Notes under the pieces: model-generated
What the model saw: the letters and a program-made list of their open reading frames with translations, nothing else
What the model was told of the DNA's origin: nothing
The model's database searches: none
Assembly: GCF_003610235.1 (NCBI RefSeq)
Contig: NZ_RAPR01000001.1
Location: 1,550,001-1,614,000, forward strand
Length of the DNA stretch: 64,000 bases
Source: Catellatospora citrea
Lineage (GTDB): Bacteria; Actinomycetota; Actinomycetes; Mycobacteriales; Micromonosporaceae
Direction: 5' to 3'
Part shown: positions 19,054 to 26,931 of the stretch, piece after piece
Layout of the letters: every line of letters begins with the position of its first letter
Numbering within the stretch: the stretch's first letter is position 1
Program-made: the position numbers and the translations under genes

Positions 19054-19620
19054 ATGGCAGCCGAACGCATCACCCTCGATCCGCGCACGCTGCGCGGGCT
19101 CGCCCACCCCCTGCGCGTGCGCCTGCTGGGGCTGCTGCGCGAGCGGGGACCCTCCACCGCCACCCTGCTGGCCGCCCAGCTCGGCCAGTCCAGCGCCGCC
19201 ACCAGCTACCACCTGCGCCAGCTCGCCCTCTACGGGTTCGTGATCGACGAGCCGGCCCGCGGCAACAACCGCGAACGCTGGTGGCGGGCCGCGCACCGCG
19301 GCACCACCGTCGACCACGTCGAGCCGGAGTCGTTCGGCGACTTCGAGGCCTACCTGCGCGCCGTCGCCGCGCAGTACGCCGCCCGCGTCGACCGCGCCCT
19401 CGACGAGTACGCCACCCGCCCGCCGCAGTGGCAGCGCGTGGGCACCATCAGCGACTGGACGGGCCAGCTCACCCCCGACGAGACCAAGGAACTGCAGGCC
19501 GACCTGTTCGCGGTGTTCGAGCGTTACCGGCGCTTCGACCTCGACGCCGAAGCCCCCGAGGGCACCGCCCGCGTGCATGTGCAGTTCCAGGTGCTGCCGT
19601 TCCCCGAGGAGTCGGCGTGA
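19054..19620 (+). CDS. ArsR-type winged-helix transcriptional regulator
   Basis: 188-residue regulator with an N-terminal winged helix: LDPRTLRGLAHPLRVRLLGLLRERGPSTATLLAAQLGQSSAATSYHLRQLALYGFV. The C-terminal half, about 100 residues, is a helical domain of unknown ligand. I set the start at MAAERITL because of the -10 box; an ATG at 19042 would lie in that box. It overlaps the MFS exporter gene by GTGA, and ArsR-type plus MFS pairs are common in actinobacteria, with the regulator repressing the exporter. Confidence 0.88.
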   Translation: MAAERITLDPRTLRGLAHPLRVRLLGLLRERGPSTATLLAAQLGQSSAATSYHLRQLALYGFVIDEPARGNNRERWWRAAHRGTTVDHVEPESFGDFEAYLRAVAAQYAARVDRALDEYATRPPQWQRVGTISDWTGQLTPDETKELQADLFAVFERYRRFDLDAEAPEGTARVHVQFQVLPFPEESA

Positions 19621-20906
19621 AGGGCCTGGTCGGCCTGCTGATCGCGGGCACCGTGTCGAAGGTCGGCAGCGTGCTGACGTTCCTGGCCATCCCGTGGCTC
19701 GTGCTGGTCACCACGGGCAGCCCGGCCCGGATGGGCCTGGCGGCGGCCGCCGAGCTGCTGCCGTACGTCCTGATCGGTCCGCTCGGCGCGCCCCTGGTCG
19801 ACCGGATCGGCCCGCGCCGGGTGTCCATCGTCGCCGACCTGGCCAGCGCCGCCGTGATGGCGGCGGTGGCGTTCGGCCAGCGCGGCGGATTCGGGGTGCT
19901 GCTGGTGCTGCTCGTGCTCGCCGGGGCGCTGCGCGGGCTCGGCGACTGCGCCAAACGGGTGCTGCTCCCCTCGACCATCGCGGCGTCCGGGGTGGACATG
20001 ACCCGCGCCACCACCGTGTACGACGGCGTGAACCGGCTCGCCGGGCTGCTCGGCGCGGCCCTGGGCGGGGTGCTGATCGCGACGCTGGGCGCACCGCGCA
20101 CGGTGCTGCTGGACGGCGTCTCGTTCGTGGTGTGTGCGCTGCTGGTGGCCGCGCTGGTGCCCGCCCGCAGCGCGGTCACCGCCGCCGACGCCCCGCCGCC
20201 GGAGCCGTACCTGACCGCGCTGCGCGGCGGCGTCGACTTCATCCGTGGCGACCGGCTGATGCTGGGCATCCTGGCCATGCTGTTCGTGACCAACCTGGCC
20301 GACCAGGCCAACGCGGCCGTGTTCGTGCCGGTCTGGATCGACGAGGTGCTCGGCTCGCCGGAGGCGCTGGGCTGGGTGAGCGCGGCCTTCGGGCTCGGCG
20401 CGGTGCTGGGCAACCTGGTCTTCACCGCGCTCGCGCCGCGCGCGCCCCGCTACGCCGTGTTCACCATCGGGTTCCTGATCGGCGGCTCGCCCCGGCTGGC
20501 CGTGATGGCGCTGTCCGACGACCTGACGCCGGCGCTGGTCGCAGCCTTCGCCTCCGGGCTGGCGATGGCCGCGGTCAACCCGATCCTCGCCGCGACCATG
20601 TTCGAGCGGGTGCCCGCGCACCTCCAGGCCCGGGTGCTGAGCCTGTCCAACGCGATCGGGTTCGCGGGCATCCCGCTGGGCGGCCTGCTCGGCGGCTGGG
20701 CGGTGGAGCACATCGGACTGACCCCGGCCCTGCTGGTCTTCGGCGCGTGCTACCTGGGCGCGACCCTGCTGCCGGTGCTCTCGCCCGGCCTGTGGCGGCA
20801 GCTGGACCGGCGTCCGGCAGCCGCACCCCACCCACGTGACGCCCAACCTGACGGCCCCATGGCCTCCGCAGGTGCCGCCGCGACGGCCTCTGTCAACCTA
20901 CGTTGA
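19617..20906 (+). CDS. MFS transporter (exporter-like)
   Basis: 429-residue major facilitator protein with about 12 hydrophobic segments and the MFS motif-A-like loop GAPLVDRIGPRRVS after helix 2. Part of the MFS_3/enterobactin exporter-like group by its general look. The GTG start has GAGGAG upstream and overlaps the regulator gene. The C-terminal tail of about 35 residues is hydrophilic, and its last codons overlap the first operator of the following monooxygenase. Substrate unknown; drug or metabolite efflux is likely from the regulator pairing. Confidence 0.88.
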   Translation: MKGLVGLLIAGTVSKVGSVLTFLAIPWLVLVTTGSPARMGLAAAAELLPYVLIGPLGAPLVDRIGPRRVSIVADLASAAVMAAVAFGQRGGFGVLLVLLVLAGALRGLGDCAKRVLLPSTIAASGVDMTRATTVYDGVNRLAGLLGAALGGVLIATLGAPRTVLLDGVSFVVCALLVAALVPARSAVTAADAPPPEPYLTALRGGVDFIRGDRLMLGILAMLFVTNLADQANAAVFVPVWIDEVLGSPEALGWVSAAFGLGAVLGNLVFTALAPRAPRYAVFTIGFLIGGSPRLAVMALSDDLTPALVAAFASGLAMAAVNPILAATMFERVPAHLQARVLSLSNAIGFAGIPLGGLLGGWAVEHIGLTPALLVFGACYLGATLLPVLSPGLWRQLDRRPAAAPHPRDAQPDGPMASAGAAATASVNLR

Positions 20907-20937
20907 CACACTCGACTATTGTCAACTACGGTTGACA
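20891..20937 (+). promoter_or_regulatory. Twin 18-bp operators over the monooxygenase promoter
   Basis: Two perfect inverted repeats, TGTCAAC-N4-GTTGACA at 20891-20908 and 20920-20937, have centres 29 bp apart. The first contains a -35 TTGACA (20903-20908) and the second a -10 TACGGT (20927-20932), 18 bp apart, so a bound repressor would cover the whole promoter. No gene for a matching TetR/MarR-type regulator lies next to it. Confidence 0.7.
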
Positions 20938-20960
20938 ACGACGATCGAGGGAGGCTCGCG

Positions 20961-22556
20961 ATGGACGCCGATGTGGTGATCTCCGGCGGCGGCCCGACCG
21001 GGCTGCTGCTCGCCGCCGAGTTGCGCCTGGGCGGGGCGCGGGTGGTGGTGCTGGAACGCCGCGCCGAGCCCGACCCGGTGCCGCGCGCCAACGGACTGGT
21101 CGGCCAGGTGGTGACCGTGCTGTACCGGCGCGGGCTCTACCGCGCCCTGGCCCGCCACGACCGCGGGCCCCGGGCCCTGGTCCGGCGCTGGTTCACCGGG
21201 TCGCTCGGCGACCGGCCCCGCCCCGTGCGCGGCTTCTCGCACGCCGGGTTCCGGCTCGACCTGCGCCGCCTGCGCGATGCCAACCCGCTGCACGTGCTCG
21301 CGGTGCCGCAGCGCCGGATGGAGCAGGTCTTCGAACGGCACGCCCGCGGGCTCGGCGCGGACGTCCGGCGTGGACACACGTTCGCCGGGCTCGCCCAGGA
21401 CGGCGACGGCGTCACGGTCGAGGTCGACGGCCCCGACGGGCGCTACCGGCTGCGGGCGGCGTACCTGGTCGGCTGCGACGGCTCGCACAGCGCCGTGCGC
21501 AAGGCGGCCGGGATCGGCTTCCCCGGCGAGACCAGCCGTGAGGTGGTCATCCGGATGGCGCACGTGGTGCTGCCCCGCGCCGCGCTCACCCCGGCCGGCG
21601 CGCTGCGCGCCGCCGACGGCACCGCGTACCGGCCCTACCAGCTGCACCGTACGGCGCACGGCGCGTTCTCGTTCGCCTCGTTCATTCCCGGCGTGCACGT
21701 GCTGAGCACCCACGAGTGGGACGCCGCGGCACCCGGCGAGCAGGTGCCGATGTCCGTCGCCGAGGCCCGGACCAGCCTGTCCCGCGTGGTCGGCGCGGAC
21801 GTCCCGGTCGCCGAGCCGCCCAGCGACGGCAGGCCGTGGATCCTGCGCCGGCTCACCGACCGCAACAACCGGCTGGCCGACCCGTACCGCGCGGGCCGGG
21901 TGTTCGTGGTCGGCGACGCCGCGCACGTGTTCGCGGGATTCGGCGGCTCCAATCTCAACCTCGGCCTGCAGGACGCGGTCAACCTGGCCTGGAAGCTGGC
22001 CCTGGTGACGCGTGGCCTGGCCCCGGACGCGCTGCTCGACACCTACGCCGCCGAGCGCAGGCCGCAGGCCCGGCGGGCCCTGGACCGCACCCGGGAGCAG
22101 GCCGAGCTGATGGCCCCCGGCGACGAGGTGACCGCCCGGCGCGAGCGGTACGCGGCGCGCCTGCGTGAACCCGGGTTCCTGCGCGAGGTCGCCGACGCCG
22201 TCGCGGGCCTGGATCTGCCGTACCCGATGGGCCAGGGTCCTGCCCTGCTCGGCCGGATGGCGCCCGACCTGCGGCTGACGCACGACGGCCGGCGCATCCG
22301 CCTCGCGTCGCTGCAGCACGGCGCCCGGCCGCTCCTGCTCGACCTCACCGGCGGCTCGGCGCTGGCCGCCGCGGCCGCCCCGTGGCGCGACCGCGTCGAC
22401 CTGGTCCGCGCGACACCCCGCGACCCCGGCACTCCCCCGGCCCTGCTCATCCGCCCCGACGGCTACGTCGCCTGGACGAGTCCCGCCCCGGACGACCCCA
22501 CCGGCCTCACCGACGCCGTCACCACCTGGTTCGGCCCGCCCCGCACCACGCCATGA
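20961..22556 (+). CDS. Class A FAD-dependent aromatic monooxygenase
   Basis: 531-residue flavoprotein hydroxylase of the PheA/TfdB/Rox type, using NAD(P)H and oxygen to hydroxylate an aromatic substrate. FAD-binding GGGPTGLLLAAEL is near residue 8, the DG motif is in YLVGCDGSHSAVRKAAGI, and the second FAD motif is GRVFVVGDAAHVFAGFGGSNLNLGLQDAVNLAWKLA. A C-terminal thioredoxin-like domain as in phenol hydroxylase/Rox follows. The ATG at 20961 has GAGGGAGG upstream. The setting beside an exporter and tight operators suggests inducible detoxification, for example of an antibiotic, but the substrate is unknown. Confidence 0.9.
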   Translation: MDADVVISGGGPTGLLLAAELRLGGARVVVLERRAEPDPVPRANGLVGQVVTVLYRRGLYRALARHDRGPRALVRRWFTGSLGDRPRPVRGFSHAGFRLDLRRLRDANPLHVLAVPQRRMEQVFERHARGLGADVRRGHTFAGLAQDGDGVTVEVDGPDGRYRLRAAYLVGCDGSHSAVRKAAGIGFPGETSREVVIRMAHVVLPRAALTPAGALRAADGTAYRPYQLHRTAHGAFSFASFIPGVHVLSTHEWDAAAPGEQVPMSVAEARTSLSRVVGADVPVAEPPSDGRPWILRRLTDRNNRLADPYRAGRVFVVGDAAHVFAGFGGSNLNLGLQDAVNLAWKLALVTRGLAPDALLDTYAAERRPQARRALDRTREQAELMAPGDEVTARRERYAARLREPGFLREVADAVAGLDLPYPMGQGPALLGRMAPDLRLTHDGRRIRLASLQHGARPLLLDLTGGSALAAAAAPWRDRVDLVRATPRDPGTPPALLIRPDGYVAWTSPAPDDPTGLTDAVTTWFGPPRTTP

Positions 22557-22560
22557 TCGC

Positions 22561-22621
22561 TCGACTTGCCTGGCACCTGTGCGTATCTTGAGCGCGCTTT
22601 GCCACAGGTGCCTGGCAAGTC
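22561..22621. repeat. Dispersed palindromic element, copy A
   Basis: Arms GACTTGCCTGGCACCTGTG (22563-22581) and 22603-22621 pair except for one central T-T mismatch. The loop contains CGTATCTTGAGC. Copy B at 56112-56176 has the same arms, the same T-T mismatch and nearly the same loop. It lies between two convergent genes. Confidence 0.75.
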
Positions 22622-22652
22622 CGATGACCTTGGCGGCTGGCGGCCCGGGAGG

Positions 22653-23618
22653 TCAGCGGCGGAGGACGGCGTAGACGTCCTCGGGGGTCAGGATGCCGAG
22701 GGCGTCGGCGCCGTCGCGGACCACGACCCAGCCGGTGTCGCCCTCCAGCAGCGCGGCGAGCGCGTCGCGCAGCGAGCCGTCCGCCGGCACCGACGGCGCC
22801 CCGTCCGGGGCGTCGGGCATCGGGCGCAGGCCCTCGCGCGGAATCGGGGTCACCGCCAGCAGCTTGATGCCGCGGTCCGCGCCGACGAACTCGGCGACGA
22901 ACGTGTTCGCCGGCTTGGCCAGCAGTTCCGCGGGGGGCGCGAACTGCTCCAGCTTGCCGCCCTCGGACAGCACCGCGATCCGGTCGCCGAGGCGCACGGC
23001 CTCGTCGACGTCGTGCGTGACGAAGACGATCGTCTTGCGGACCGTCTGCTGCAGGCGCAGGAACTCGTCCTGCAGCCGTCCGCGCACGATCGGGTCGACG
23101 GCCGAGAACGGCTCGTCCATCAGCAGCACCACCGGGTCGGCGGCCAGCGCCCGGGCCACCCCGACGCGCTGGCGCTGCCCGCCGGACAGCTCGTGCGGGT
23201 AGCGGTCGGCATAGCGGGCCGGGTCGAGGCCGACCAGGTCCAGCAGCTCCGCGGTGCGCTCGGCGATCTGCCCCTTGGGCCAGCCGAGCAGCTTGGGCAC
23301 GGTGCCGACGTTGTCGCGTACGGTCTGGTGCGGGAACAGGCCCACGTTCTGGATGACGTAGCCGATGCGCCGCCGCAGCGCGATCGGGTCGACCGCGGTG
23401 ATCTCGTCGTCGCCGAGCCACATCCGCCCGCCCGACGGCTCGATCAGCCGGTTGACCATCCGCAGGATGGTGGACTTGCCGCAGCCCGACGGCCCGACCA
23501 GCACGGTCAGCTCGCCGGCGGGCAGCTCCAGGCTCAGCTCGCGGACCGCGACCGTGCCGCCGTCGTACTGCTTACGTACGCCGTCCAACCTGATCGACAC
23601 CGCAGCGGTACGGTTCAC
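22653..23618 (-). CDS. Osmoprotectant (glycine betaine/choline) ABC transporter ATPase
   Basis: 321-residue OpuCA/ProV-like ATPase with Walker A GPSGCGKST, Q-loop YVIQNVGLFPHQTV, signature ELSGGQRQRVGVARAL, Walker B VVLLMDEPFSAVDP and H-loop FVTHD. The C-terminal 80 residues hold a single CBS-like segment (LLEGDTGWVVVRDGADALGILTPEDV), as in OpuA-type ATPases. The GTG start has GGAGG 6 nt upstream, inside the first codons of the divergent permease. The partner permeases are transcribed away on the other strand and the binding protein lies 2 kb further. Confidence 0.9.
   Translation of the reverse strand: MNRTAAVSIRLDGVRKQYDGGTVAVRELSLELPAGELTVLVGPSGCGKSTILRMVNRLIEPSGGRMWLGDDEITAVDPIALRRRIGYVIQNVGLFPHQTVRDNVGTVPKLLGWPKGQIAERTAELLDLVGLDPARYADRYPHELSGGQRQRVGVARALAADPVVLLMDEPFSAVDPIVRGRLQDEFLRLQQTVRKTIVFVTHDVDEAVRLGDRIAVLSEGGKLEQFAPPAELLAKPANTFVAEFVGADRGIKLLAVTPIPREGLRPMPDAPDGAPSVPADGSLRDALAALLEGDTGWVVVRDGADALGILTPEDVYAVLRR
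23609..23614 (+). promoter_or_regulatory. -10 box of the first permease gene (leaderless)
   Basis: TACGGT ends 6 nt before the ATG at 23621. It lies inside the first codons of the divergent ATPase gene, whose own start codon is only 2 bp from this ATG. Confidence 0.55.
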
Positions 23619-23620
23619 CT

Positions 23621-24334
23621 ATGCCCTCCAAGCTCAACGACGCCGTGCTCGGCCTCGGCGCACCGGGCGACGATCCGCGCAACCCCTGGTTCTCCTGGAG
23701 CTACGTCAGCCAGAACACCGACACCCTGCTCGCCGCGCTGCGCGAACACCTCTTCCTGACCTTAGTCGCCGTGACACTGGCGACGGTGATCGCGATCCCG
23801 CTGGCGATCCTGGCCTACCGCGTCGGCTCGCTGGCCGGGCCGATCCTGGGGTTCACCGGTGTGCTCTACACCATCCCCTCCCTGGCGCTGTTCGCGTTCC
23901 TCGCCCCGTTCACGGGCATCGTCAAGCCGACCACGGTGCTGATCGGACTGACGATGTACGCGCTGCTGACCATCGTGCGCAACACGCTGACCGCGCTGCG
24001 GCAGGTGCCCGCCGACGTGCTCGACAGCGCCCGCGGCATGGGCTACGGCAAGCGGGCCATGCTGTGGCGCATCGAGCTGCCGCTCGCGCTGCCCGGCATC
24101 ATGACCGGCCTGCGCATCGCCACCGTGTCGACGGTGGCGCTGGTCACGGTCGGCGAGCTGGCCGGCTGGGGCGGCCTCGGCGAGCTGATCATCGGCGGCT
24201 TCAACAGCAACTACTACCGTCCGCAGATCATGACGGCGACGCTGCTGTGCGTGGCCCTCGCCCTGGTCCTCGACCTGGTCCTGCTCGCCGTGGGCCGCAT
24301 CGTGATGCCCTGGACCCGCCGGAGAGCAGCATGA
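23621..24334 (+). CDS. Osmoprotectant ABC transporter permease 1
   Basis: 237-residue OpuCB/OpuCD-like permease with about five membrane helices and the EAA loop near the middle (ALRQVPADVLDSARGMGYGKRAMLWRIELPLALPGIMTGLRIATVSTVALVTVGEL). It partners with permease 2 at 24402 and the ATPase at 22653. Its stop codon overlaps the start of a 24-codon ORF (ATGA), which in turn overlaps the start of permease 2. Confidence 0.9.
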   Translation: MPSKLNDAVLGLGAPGDDPRNPWFSWSYVSQNTDTLLAALREHLFLTLVAVTLATVIAIPLAILAYRVGSLAGPILGFTGVLYTIPSLALFAFLAPFTGIVKPTTVLIGLTMYALLTIVRNTLTALRQVPADVLDSARGMGYGKRAMLWRIELPLALPGIMTGLRIATVSTVALVTVGELAGWGGLGELIIGGFNSNYYRPQIMTATLLCVALALVLDLVLLAVGRIVMPWTRRRAA

Positions 24335-24405
24335 GCGAGCACCGGCGAGCGAATCAGGGGCCGGCCGGCCATGCCGCCGCCGAGCGGAGCGAGGAGAAGG
24401 CATGA
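24331..24405 (+). CDS. 24-residue coupling ORF between the two permeases
   Basis: ATG at 24331 overlaps the stop of permease 1 (ATGA) and its own TGA overlaps the ATG of permease 2 (ATGA). The peptide begins MSEHRRANQGPAG and ends ERSEEKA; GAGGAG in its last codons is the ribosome site of permease 2. The start resembles that of the leader ORF before the ABC-F gene at 40407 (MSERSERI). A real peptide product is not proven; it may serve only to carry ribosomes across the gap. Confidence 0.5.
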   Translation: MSEHRRANQGPAGHAAAERSEEKA

Positions 24406-25127
24406 GCGTCATCGAGGATGCGATCGTCTGGCTCAACGATCCGCTGAACTGGACCAACCCCGACGGCATCTTCGCGCGTACGGCCGAGCACCTGTGGATC
24501 TCCGCGGCGGCGGTGGCGCTGGGCTGCGCGGTCGCCTGGCCGCTGGGCGTGTTGATGGGGCACGTCGGCCGCGGCGGCCCCGCGGTGGTGACCGTGACCA
24601 ACCTCAGCCGCGCCGTGCCCACGGTGGCGCTGCTCACCATCTTCCCGCTCACCGCGATCGGCTTCGGCCCGCCGGCGATCATCCTGGCACTGTCCCTGTT
24701 CGCGATCCCGCCCCTGCTGGCCAACGCCTACCTGGGCCTGCGCGAGGTCGATCCCGAGGTGCGCGACGCGGGCCGGGGCATGGGCCTGTCCGGCTGGCAG
24801 CTGCTGCGCAAGGTGGAGCTGCCGCTGGCGGTGCCGTATCTCGCCAACGGGTTCCGCATCGCCGCGGTGCAGGTGGTGGCGACCGCGACCCTGGCCGCAT
24901 ACGTCAACGGCGGCGGCCTCGGCATGATCATCAGTCGGGGCTTCGGGCTGGGTCTCGCCTCGGGCGGCGGCCAGGTGCTGGCCGGCGGCCTGCTGGTGGC
25001 ACTGCTCTGCCTGGCCGTGGAGGGCGTGCTCGCCCTCGCCGAGAAAGCGCTGCTGCCCAAGTCGCTGCGCCGCGTCAAGCACCGCCCGCCGGCATCGGTC
25101 GCCGACGCGCTGCCCGCCGGATCCTGA
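24402..25127 (+). CDS. Osmoprotectant ABC transporter permease 2
   Basis: 241-residue permease of the same family as permease 1, with five to six helices and the EAA loop GLREVDPEVRDAGRGMGLSGWQLLRKVELPLAVPYLANGFRIAAVQVVATATLAAYV. The ATG at 24402 has GAGGAGAAGGC upstream. Two distinct permeases per transporter match the OpuC/OpuB plan. The C-terminus is a short basic tail. Confidence 0.9.
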   Translation: MSVIEDAIVWLNDPLNWTNPDGIFARTAEHLWISAAAVALGCAVAWPLGVLMGHVGRGGPAVVTVTNLSRAVPTVALLTIFPLTAIGFGPPAIILALSLFAIPPLLANAYLGLREVDPEVRDAGRGMGLSGWQLLRKVELPLAVPYLANGFRIAAVQVVATATLAAYVNGGGLGMIISRGFGLGLASGGGQVLAGGLLVALLCLAVEGVLALAEKALLPKSLRRVKHRPPASVADALPAGS

Positions 25128-25136
25128 CCGGCCGCT

Positions 25137-25541
25137 TCAGAGCAGGCCGCGGGCACGCAGCAGGTCGAACAGCTGCGCGTTGTCGCGGAACAGCACGCTG
25201 TCGATCCCGGCGGCCGTGCCGCCCGCGACGTAGACCGGCTTGTCGTCGACGAACAGGCACTCCTGCGGCGTGCGCCCGATCTCGGCGAGGGCCCGCTCGA
25301 AGAACGCCCGCTCCGGCTTCAGAGAACCTATCTCGTACGACACCAGCACGCCGCTGATGCCCGGCCGCCCGCCCAGCAGCTCGCGGATCACGGCCGCGCG
25401 CCGCGGGTTCTGGTTGGTGACCAGCCACACGCCGTCGACCGCGAGCCGGGGCAGCACGGCCAGCAGCTCCTCGTTGGGATCGAGGCTGCCCGCGGGCACC
25501 AGCAGCACGCCGTCCACGTCGAGCAGCAGCGTCGTCACCAC
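25137..25541 (-). CDS. Small capless HAD-family hydrolase
   Basis: 134-residue haloacid dehalogenase-like phosphatase. Motif I LLLDVDGVLL (two catalytic Asp), motif II LVTNQNPRRAA, motif III Lys in SLKPERAFF and motif IV CLFVDDKPVYV are present. There is no room for a cap domain, so a small phosphate ester or protein phosphate is likely. The GTG at 25541 follows TAGGCT by 6 nt. It sits in the opposite direction between permease 2 and the binding protein of the osmoprotectant system, breaking what is usually one operon. Confidence 0.82.
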   Translation of the reverse strand: MVTTLLLDVDGVLLVPAGSLDPNEELLAVLPRLAVDGVWLVTNQNPRRAAVIRELLGGRPGISGVLVSYEIGSLKPERAFFERALAEIGRTPQECLFVDDKPVYVAGGTAAGIDSVLFRDNAQLFDLLRARGLL

Positions 25542-25547
25542 GCGATC

Positions 25548-25553
25548 AGCCTA
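25548..25553 (-). promoter_or_regulatory. -10 box of the small HAD gene (leaderless)
   Basis: On the minus strand TAGGCT ends 6 nt before the GTG at 25541. Confidence 0.45.
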
Positions 25554-25758
25554 GGCCCGCGCGGGCGGCGTCCCGCATGACGTCGATCACCCCGCGGTTT
25601 CCGCGACAGGCCGCTGACCTGGGGATGTGAACGGTTTGCGAACAGCCCGGCGCGGGTAGACGAGCGCGGTTCACGAATTCATCGCAAGGATGTCTCAGCT
25701 ACGCGGTAAGAAAGACCTTTGCACATCATTTCGCAGTGCATACGACGGAAGGCTGAAT

Positions 25759-26763
25759 ATGGCAACGCACACCCGGAGGGCGTCCGTCCTCCTGCTGGCC
25801 GGTGTCACCGCGGCGGCGTTCGCGCTGACCGGCTGCGGGCAGGCCGGTTCCTCGGGCACGGAGGCCCCGGCCACCGCCTCGGGCGCGGGCTGCGCGCCGG
25901 TCGCCGGCGACCAGCTCGTGGTCCTCGACGACGACAAGCACCTGCAGAACACCGACAACATCGTCGCGGTCGCCAACGCCAAGCGGGCCACCCCGGCGCT
26001 GCTGGCGGCGGTCGACAAGGTCGGGGCGGCGCTGGACACCCCGAAGCTGATCGCCCTCAACAAGGCCGTCGAGGTCGACCGCAAGACCTCCGAGGTCGCG
26101 GCGCAGGAGTTCGCGGCGCAGGCGGGCCTGACCACCGGCCTGTCCGGCGGGACCGGCCCGGTCGTGGTCGGCGCGGCGAACTTCCCGGAGAGCAAGACGC
26201 TCGCCGAGCTCTACAAGATCGCGCTGAACGCGGCGGGCTTCCAGGCCACCGTGCAGGTCTCCGGCAACCGCGAGCTCTACGAGCCCGCCCTGGAGCGCGG
26301 CGAGCTGACGGTGTTCCCCGAGTACGCCGCGACCCTCACCGAGTTCCTGAACCAGAAGCAGAACGGCAAGGACGCCGCGGCCAAGGCCAGCGGTGACCTC
26401 AACGCCACCGTGGCGGCCCTGAAGGAGCTGGCCACCAAGGCCGGGCTGACCGTGGGCACCCCGTCGGCCGCCGCGGACCAGAACGCGTACGCGGTGACCA
26501 AGGCGTTCGCCGACCAGCACCAGGTCAAGACGCTGTCGGACTTCGCCGCCAAGTGCTCCGGCAAGGCCACCGTGCTGGCCGGTCCGCCGGAGTGCCCGCA
26601 GCGCGCGTTCTGCCAGCCGGGCCTGGAGAAGACCTACGGCATCGAGTTCGGCTCGTTCCAGCAGGCCGACGCCGGCGGCCCGCAGAGCAAGACCGCGGTG
26701 ACCACCGGCAAGGCCACCCTCGGCATGGTCTTCTCGTCCGACGGCAGCCTCGCCACCAACTGA
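25759..26763 (+). CDS. Osmoprotectant-binding lipoprotein (OpuCC/OsmF-like)
   Basis: 334-residue substrate-binding protein. The signal peptide ends in the lipobox FALTGC with Cys26 as the lipid anchor. A first domain of about 100 residues (GCAPVAGDQLVVLDDDKHLQNTDNIVAVA) is followed by the OpuAC fold from VVVGAANFPESKTLAELYKIAL with FPEYAATLTEFL, typical of glycine betaine and choline binders. The ATG has GGAAGG 6 nt upstream. Two readable halves resemble each other in fold only partly, as in other OsmF proteins. It is separated from its permeases by the inverted HAD gene. Confidence 0.87.
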   Translation: MATHTRRASVLLLAGVTAAAFALTGCGQAGSSGTEAPATASGAGCAPVAGDQLVVLDDDKHLQNTDNIVAVANAKRATPALLAAVDKVGAALDTPKLIALNKAVEVDRKTSEVAAQEFAAQAGLTTGLSGGTGPVVVGAANFPESKTLAELYKIALNAAGFQATVQVSGNRELYEPALERGELTVFPEYAATLTEFLNQKQNGKDAAAKASGDLNATVAALKELATKAGLTVGTPSAAADQNAYAVTKAFADQHQVKTLSDFAAKCSGKATVLAGPPECPQRAFCQPGLEKTYGIEFGSFQQADAGGPQSKTAVTTGKATLGMVFSSDGSLATN

Positions 26764-26772
26764 CCCACCACC

Positions 26773-26814
26773 AGCGGTGGCGGCCCGGTCCCCCTGGACC
26801 GGTCCGCCACCGCT
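26773..26814 (+). terminator. Terminator after the osmoprotectant-binding protein
   Basis: AGCGGTGGCGG (26773-26783) pairs with 26804-26814, with an inner CCGGTCC/GGACCGG stem; TTTCT follows. Strong intrinsic terminator by shape. Confidence 0.8.
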
Positions 26815-26820
26815 TTCTGC

Positions 26821-26882
26821 CGCGTTGATCATGAACTTATGGCACGGGTCAGCGGCGTGTCATGGCCACAACTTCATGATCA
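26821..26882. repeat. 62-bp palindromic repeat, copy 1
   Basis: Starts CGCGTTGATCATGAACTTAT and ends ACTTCATGATCA; the outer 18 nt of both ends are inverted repeats of each other. The reverse complement of the segment 27604-27665 matches it at 58 of 62 positions (counted by eye). The two copies face each other around a methyltransferase gene. Confidence 0.75.
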
Positions 26883-26931
26883 CCCTGGCGGATCGTCGGA
26901 TGGCCTCAGGCCGAGGCGCGGGTCGCGGACA

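Noticed and set aside
25542..25758. A cyclic di-AMP (ydaO) riboswitch before the osmoprotectant-binding protein
   Set aside because: Expected from function, but the conserved ydaO core sequences are not found in the 217-bp spacer.
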